Below, one piece after another: positions 5,742 through 8,662 of a stretch of DNA of 8,662 nucleotides. This DNA is from Clostridia bacterium (GTDB lineage Bacteria; Bacillota; Clostridia; CAKSNL01; HGM11501). Position 1 is the stretch's first letter, and the number at the start of each line of letters is the position of its first letter. The translations under genes were made by a program, and so were the position numbers. The notes beneath the pieces are model-generated. The model was not told the DNA's origin, searched no databases, and saw only the letters and a list, made by a program, of their open reading frames with translations. The stretch lies in assembly GCA_030535815.1 (NCBI GenBank), contig JAUNRD010000059.1, forward strand, positions 1-8,662, read 5' to 3'.

Positions 5742-6167
5742 ATGGCTCAGAAAGTAGTAGGATACATTAAACTTCAGATTCCTGCTGGTAAAGCGACTCC
5801 GGCTCCCCCCGTTGGTCCCGCGCTCGGTCCCTACGGTGTAAGCGCTCCTCAGTTTGCAAAGGAATTCAATGAGAGAACATCTAAAGATGCAGGTCTCATC
5901 ATTCCCGTTGTAATTACTGTTTACGCTGACAGAAGCTATTCCTTTATCACAAAGACTCCGCCTGCAGCAGTTCTTTTAAAGAAGGCTTGCGGACTTGAAT
6001 CAGGAAGCGGCGTACCTAACAAGACAAAGGTTGCTACTGTAAAGAAAGAAGACGTAAGAAAGATCGCAGAGCAGAAGATGCCTGACCTTAACGCGGCATC
6101 TATTGAAGCTGCAATGAGCATGGTTGCCGGAACGGCAAGAAGCATGGGCATTGTAGTAGAGGACTAA
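5742..6167 (+). CDS. rplK: 50S ribosomal protein L11
   Basis: A 141-residue protein of normal L11 length. It begins MAQKVVGYIKLQIPAGKATP, with the conserved PPVGPALGPYGV (22-33), the N-terminal domain end TKTPPAAVLLKKA (70-82), and the C-terminal RNA-binding domain ending MVAGTARSMGIVVED (127-141). L11 binds the GTPase-associated region of 23S rRNA together with the L10-L12 stalk. The segment SAPQFAKEFNERT (34-46) departs from the commoner NIMEFCK-like form but keeps the FNxRT end. AAGGAGG (5726-5732) stands 9 bases before the ATG. It is preceded by the L1-site leader and followed by rplA, the usual L11-L1 pair. Confidence 0.98.
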   Translation: MAQKVVGYIKLQIPAGKATPAPPVGPALGPYGVSAPQFAKEFNERTSKDAGLIIPVVITVYADRSYSFITKTPPAAVLLKKACGLESGSGVPNKTKVATVKKEDVRKIAEQKMPDLNAASIEAAMSMVAGTARSMGIVVED

Positions 6168-6183
6168 TCATTTAATTTAATTT

Positions 6184-6223
6184 TGTGGGAGAAAGCAGAG
6201 GCTTTCGTCAGACCACAGGGAGG
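6184..6223 (+). promoter_or_regulatory. second L1-binding site mimic, overlapping region of the rplA ribosome site
   Basis: TGTGG (6184-6188) pairs with CCACA (6213-6217). Inside, GAAAGC (6191-6196) pairs with GCTTTC (6201-6206) across an AGAG tetraloop, leaving GA on one side and GTCAGA on the other. It shares GTGGGAG with the site before rplK and with the L1 site of 23S rRNA. The rplA Shine-Dalgarno GGGAGG (6218-6223) directly abuts the closing stem, so L1 bound here should block ribosome entry. Confidence 0.7.
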
Positions 6224-6231
6224 TTTTGAAA

Positions 6232-6918
6232 TTGGGTAAAAAGTATATAGATAGTGTTAAAACTATCAACTCCGCCGAATTATATGATCCCGCTGCTGCA
6301 GTAGCTCTTGCAAAGAGCACAGCAAAGGCGAAATTCGACGAGACAATTGAGTGCCACATCAGACTTGGTGTTGACTCAAGACACGCAGATCAGCAGGTTA
6401 GAGGTGCAATCGTTCTTCCTCACGGAACAGGTAAGAAGGTTAGAGCTCTTGTTTTCGCTAAGGGCGACAAGGTTCAGGAAGCACTTGATGCAGGTGCTGA
6501 TTACGCAGGCGGCGAAGAACTCGTTGCAAAGATCCAGGGCGAAAACTGGTTCGAGTTCGACGTTGTTATAGCTACTCCCGATATGATGGGTGTAGTAGGA
6601 CGTATCGGTAGGGTTCTCGGTCCTAAGGGACTTATGCCCAACCCCAAGTCCGGAACAGTTACCATGGACGTAGCAAAGGCTGTTGCAGAAGTTAAGGCCG
6701 GTAAAATCGAATACCGTCTGGACAAGACCAACATCATTCACTGCCCCATCGGTAAGGCTTCATTTACTGAAGAACAGCTTAAAGATAACTTCGACGCTCT
6801 TCTTGGCGCTGTTATCAAGGCTAAGCCCGCTGCAGCTAAAGGTCAGTATATCAAGAGTGTTGCTGTAGCAAGCACAATGGGCCCCGGTGTAAAAATTAAT
6901 CCTGCAAAAGTTGGTTAA
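6232..6918 (+). CDS. rplA: 50S ribosomal protein L1
   Basis: A 228-residue protein of normal L1 length: MGKKYIDSV at the start, HIRLGVDSRHADQQVRGAIV (42-61), PHGTGKKVRALVFAKG (63-78), then the L1 signature FDVVIATPDMMG (109-120) with GRVLGPKGLMPNPKSGT (126-142), ending STMGPGVKINPAKVG. L1 binds the mobile 23S stalk that handles exiting tRNA, and it represses its own mRNA in many bacteria. The start is taken as TTG at 6232 because GGGAGG (6218-6223) lies 8 bases before it. Another in-frame TTG at 6226, giving two extra residues (MK), is only 2 bases from the site. It is the last gene before a fresh promoter. No terminator hairpin was seen after it, so read-through into rplJ is likely. Confidence 0.97.
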   Translation: MGKKYIDSVKTINSAELYDPAAAVALAKSTAKAKFDETIECHIRLGVDSRHADQQVRGAIVLPHGTGKKVRALVFAKGDKVQEALDAGADYAGGEELVAKIQGENWFEFDVVIATPDMMGVVGRIGRVLGPKGLMPNPKSGTVTMDVAKAVAEVKAGKIEYRLDKTNIIHCPIGKASFTEEQLKDNFDALLGAVIKAKPAAAKGQYIKSVAVASTMGPGVKINPAKVG

Positions 6919-6927
6919 TTTTTATAC

Positions 6928-6956
6928 TTGACAAAATAAGGATTATATGATATTAT
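6928..6956 (+). promoter_or_regulatory. promoter of rplJ-rplL
   Basis: Consensus TTGACA (6928-6933), a 17-base spacer and TATTAT (6951-6956). An overlapping perfect TATAAT at 6954-6959 would need a 20-base spacer and is less likely. A 7-bp inverted repeat (6941-6947 with 6954-6960) spans the -10 region. The start near 6963 places the L10 leader at the very 5' end of the transcript. Confidence 0.7.
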
Positions 6957-6972
6957 AATCAACGCAGTTATC

Positions 6973-7049
6973 CATAGACAGCAGGCATAAAGATAAGTCC
7001 TGCCGAGGAAGGTGCAAAAATCCATGAGATTTATGCGGCTTTGTCTATG
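6973..7049 (+). ncRNA. L10 leader (L10-L12 complex binding mRNA element)
   Basis: CATAGACA (6973-6980) is perfectly complementary to TGTCTATG (7042-7049) and closes the element. Inside are GCAGG (6981-6985) pairing with CCTGC (6999-7003), then CGAGGAAGGTGCAAAAA (7004-7020). The AGACAGCAGG...AAGTCCTGCCGAGG pattern upstream of rplJ is characteristic of the bacterial L10 leader, which the L10(L12)4 complex binds to repress its own operon. The closing helix shares bases with the attenuator that follows. Confidence 0.8.
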
Positions 7050-7067
7050 TGACTAAGCCGCTTTTTT
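7035..7067 (+). terminator. intrinsic attenuator in the rplJ leader
   Basis: GCGGCTT (7035-7041) pairs with AAGCCGC (7055-7061). After one T-T mismatch, GTC (7043-7045) pairs with GAC (7051-7053) around a TATGT loop. Six T follow (7062-7067). This is a full intrinsic terminator upstream of the rplJ ribosome site, so it would act as a conditional attenuator. A third arm, GCGGCT (7068-7073), can also pair with 7056-7061. Confidence 0.8.
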
Positions 7068-7098
7068 GCGGCTATAAATTAAGAAGGAGGTGCCACAT

Positions 7099-7710
7099 AT
7101 GCCCAGTACACAGATATTGGAACAGAAGAAGCAGGTTGTAAACGAAATGGTTGAGAAGTTCAAAGCAGCTTCTGCAGGTGTTTTCGTTGACTACCGCGGT
7201 CTTACTGTTGAAGAAGATACAGAACTTCGCAGAAAGTTCCGTGAAGCAGGCGTTGAGTACAAGGTTGTAAAGAATACTCTTACTTCAAGAGCAGCTAAAG
7301 AAGTTGGCTTAGAAGCATTAGATCCCGTTCTTAACGGCCCCACAGCTCTCGCTATGAGCGTTGATAATCCCGTTGCTCCTGCAAAGATTATCGCAGAATT
7401 CGCTAAGAAGCACGAAGCACTTGAGGTTAAGGCAGGCTTTATGGATGGTGCGGTTATGTCCGTAGCTGAAGTAAATACACTTGCTGCAACACCTACAAGA
7501 GAAGAACTCTTAGCAAAGATGATGGGAAGCATGAAGTCTCCTATTTCCGGCCTCGTAAGATTGCTTAATACAATCGTTGAAGGCGGAGAAGAGATGGTTG
7601 ATCTCGCAGCTAAGAAGGCTGCAGAAGCTGCTCCCACAGAAGAAGCTGCACCCGCAGCTGAAGAAGCTCCTGCTGAAGCTCCCGCAGAGGAAGCTCCCGC
7701 AGCTGAGTAA
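7099..7710 (+). CDS. rplJ: 50S ribosomal protein L10
   Basis: A 203-residue protein. The L10 core is clear: KFKAASAGVFVDYRGLTVEED near the N-terminus, then VKNTLTSRAAKEVG, LNGPTALAMS and KMMGSMKSPISGLVRLLNTI. L10 anchors L12 dimers to the 23S stalk base through its C-terminal helix. Homologues are usually about 165-175 residues; here about 34 extra residues of almost only Ala, Glu and Pro (170-203) follow the core. The start is ATG at 7099, 8 bases after AAGGAGG (7084-7090). A GTG three codons upstream overlaps that site and is rejected. It is followed 53 bases later by rplL and preceded by its own promoter, L10 leader and attenuator. Confidence 0.97.
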   Translation: MPSTQILEQKKQVVNEMVEKFKAASAGVFVDYRGLTVEEDTELRRKFREAGVEYKVVKNTLTSRAAKEVGLEALDPVLNGPTALAMSVDNPVAPAKIIAEFAKKHEALEVKAGFMDGAVMSVAEVNTLAATPTREELLAKMMGSMKSPISGLVRLLNTIVEGGEEMVDLAAKKAAEAAPTEEAAPAAEEAPAEAPAEEAPAAE

Positions 7711-7763
7711 TTAAAAAATAGAAACAAAAAATTATTAAAATTTATAAACGGAGGTAAAAGAAA

Positions 7764-8135
7764 ATGGCAGATTTAAATCAGATCTTAGATTCCATTAAGG
7801 AATTAAAGTTATTAGAAGTTGCTGAACTCGTTAAGATGATGGAAGAGGAGTTCGGTGTTAGCGCAGCAGCTGCAGTAGTAGCAGCAGCTCCCGGTGCAGC
7901 AGCAGGTGAAGCAGCTGCAGAAAAGACTGACTTCGACGTAGTACTTACAGAAGCAGGTGCTCAGAAGCTTCAGGTTATCAAGGTTGTTCGTGAAATCACA
8001 GGCCTTGGTCTTAAGGAAGCAAAGGACGCTGTTGAAGGCGCTCCCACAACCCTTAAGGAAGGCATCGGCAAGGAAGATGCTGAAAAGTATAAGGCTCAGC
8101 TTGAAGAAGCTGGCGCAAAGGTTGAACTTAAGTAA
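7764..8135 (+). CDS. rplL: 50S ribosomal protein L7/L12
   Basis: A 123-residue protein with the three L12 parts: an N-terminal dimerisation helix pair (1-32, LNQILDSIKELKLLEVAELV), an Ala/Gly-rich hinge (33-52), and the C-terminal factor-binding domain (54-123) containing KLQVIKVVREITGLGLKEAK and ending EEAGAKVELK. L12 dimers bind L10 and recruit the translation GTPases. GGAGG (7750-7754) is 9 bases before the ATG. The AT-rich spacer from rplJ holds no terminator or promoter that I can see. The gene is followed directly by a strong terminator, not by rpoB. Confidence 0.98.
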   Translation: MADLNQILDSIKELKLLEVAELVKMMEEEFGVSAAAAVVAAAPGAAAGEAAAEKTDFDVVLTEAGAQKLQVIKVVREITGLGLKEAKDAVEGAPTTLKEGIGKEDAEKYKAQLEEAGAKVELK

Positions 8136-8149
8136 TTTTGTTCACACAT

Positions 8150-8180
8150 ACTGCCCGACCGTTTGGTCGGGCAGTTTTTT
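8150..8180 (+). terminator. Rho-independent terminator after rplL
   Basis: CTGCCCGACC (8151-8160) and GGTCGGGCAG (8165-8174) form a perfect 10-bp stem, or 11 bp with A8150-T8175, around a GTTT loop. A run of T follows to 8180. It ends the ribosomal operon cleanly 15 bases after the rplL stop. Confidence 0.95.
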
Positions 8181-8182
8181 GT

Positions 8183-8212
8183 TTGACAAATACGGAGAAT
8201 GTATGGTAAAAT
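8183..8212 (+). promoter_or_regulatory. promoter of the histidine phosphatase gene
   Basis: TTGACA (8183-8188), an 18-base spacer and TAAAAT (8207-8212), with a TGG extended -10 just before. It starts a few bases after the rplL terminator. The predicted start near 8219 leaves about 47 bases of leader. Confidence 0.75.
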
Positions 8213-8223
8213 AGCAAAATAAA

Positions 8224-8259
8224 CGGCGACTTTTCCTTAGGAGCATCGCCGAAAGGGGG
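8224..8259 (+). promoter_or_regulatory. 5' leader hairpin next to the histidine phosphatase ribosome site
   Basis: CGGCGA (8224-8229) pairs with TCGCCG (8246-8251), with a weak TCC/GGA stem inside. The Shine-Dalgarno AAAGGGGG (8252-8259) begins at the next base and is 6 bases before the ATG. I do not recognise a known riboswitch here. Confidence 0.45.
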
Positions 8260-8265
8260 CTTTTT

Positions 8266-8662
8266 ATGACTACTTTTATACTGGTTCGCCACGGCGAAAG
8301 TATGGCAAATAAAACCAAAAGCTATGCAGGACAAATAGATATTCCGCTTTCCGAAGAAGGCTTTTTGCAGGCAGAGGCGGTAAGCCGTTATATTGAAGAA
8401 AATTTTAAGGTTGATGCCGTTTATTCAAGCGATTTGTCCCGGGCATACAACACGATAAAGCCCTTTGCGGACAAGTGCAAGCTTGCTATAGAAAAAAGAA
8501 TGGAATTAAGGGAAGTCAATGTTGGGTTATGGCACAGAATGTGCTTTGACGAAGTGGAAAAAGAATATCCCGATTTGATTATTAAGAGAAAAGAAAACCC
8601 TGATTTATTTCGTTATCCCGAAGGCGAGAGTTATAGGGAAGTTGCGAAAAGAGGAGGGGGGA
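8266..8662 (+). CDS. histidine phosphatase / phosphoglycerate mutase family protein, 3' end missing
   Basis: The first 132 residues are present; the gene runs off the window. The N-terminus FILVRHGESMAN carries the family RHG motif with catalytic His9, and SSDLSRAYNT (54-63) carries the second conserved Arg59. LREVNVGLWHRM (81-92) matches the LREinfGxWeG region with the acid Glu83, and PEGESYREV (118-126) is also typical. The second catalytic His would lie in the missing part. Members include cofactor-dependent phosphoglycerate mutases, alpha-ribazole phosphatase and many general phosphatases; the spaced N-terminus NKTKSYAGQIDIPLSEEG is that of the phosphatase type, so a glycolytic role should not be assumed. 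The last residues read RGGG from a run of G at the very end and may be low-quality sequence. It has its own promoter after the rplL terminator. Confidence 0.88.
   Translation, partial: MTTFILVRHGESMANKTKSYAGQIDIPLSEEGFLQAEAVSRYIEENFKVDAVYSSDLSRAYNTIKPFADKCKLAIEKRMELREVNVGLWHRMCFDEVEKEYPDLIIKRKENPDLFRYPEGESYREVAKRGGG

Noticed and set aside
6226..6231. TTG at 6226 as the rplA start
   Set aside because: Only two bases from GGGAGG, whereas the in-frame TTG at 6232 has 8 bases. The alternative adds just two residues and cannot be fully excluded.
7056..7073. Bidirectional terminator from the AGCCGC-T6-GCGGCT inverted repeat
   Set aside because: On the minus strand no T-run follows the stem and no gene converges there; the plus-strand terminator uses the upstream arm.
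7090..7098. GTG start three codons upstream for rplJ
   Set aside because: It overlaps the Shine-Dalgarno itself; the ATG at 7099 has ideal spacing and matches L10 N-termini.
7191..7727. Long antisense reading frame opposite rplJ
   Set aside because: It is a by-product of the Ala/Glu-rich codon pattern on the plus strand and gives a low-complexity Ser/Ala protein without a ribosome site.
1..8662. CRISPR arrays, insertion sequences, phage or defence genes
   Set aside because: No repeat-spacer pattern, transposase, integrase or terminal inverted repeats are visible; the window is housekeeping and envelope genes.

Overview
The window looks like part of a spore-forming Firmicute of class Clostridia. 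The support is a YunB-type sporulation protein, clostridial-style Mur ligase and D-Ala-D-Ala ligase genes, strong AGGAGG ribosome binding sites, TTGACA/TATAAT promoters and moderately AT-rich DNA. The odd total length, and a suspicious nonsense codon and a G-run very close to the two ends, suggest a whole short contig rather than an internal slice.

Layout. Positions 1-838 (minus strand) hold a spore gene (yunB) followed by the start of a tRNA 2'-O-methyltransferase gene (trmL) that is interrupted by an in-frame TAA. Positions 839-992 hold two back-to-back sigma-A-type promoters. Positions 993-4535 (plus) are a three-gene envelope cluster: an alpha/beta hydrolase, a membrane-anchored MurF-like ligase and a D-Ala-D-Ala ligase family protein. 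Positions 4536-8180 (plus) are the classical translation/secretion block rpmG-secE-nusG-rplK-rplA, then a second promoter with an L10-type leader and attenuator, then rplJ-rplL and a strong terminator. Positions 8181-8662 hold a new promoter and the 5' part of a histidine phosphatase (phosphoglycerate mutase family) gene. rpoB does not follow rplL, which is its usual place.

How it works together. The envelope cluster would make a D-alanyl-D-X dipeptide (ligase) and attach it to a peptide or nucleotide acceptor (MurF-like enzyme); the hydrolase partner is of unknown role. The ribosomal block appears to be under layered RNA control. There are two apparent L1-binding mimics of the 23S rRNA site (before rplK and before rplA), an L10 leader with an intrinsic attenuator before rplJ, and an all-G-C hairpin between the nusG Shine-Dalgarno and its ATG that would bring the two together.

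The most unusual items are the nusG spacer hairpin, the paired L1 sites, the overlap between the L10-leader closing helix and the attenuator, and the membrane MurF-like ligase that lacks a visible canonical N-terminal substrate domain.
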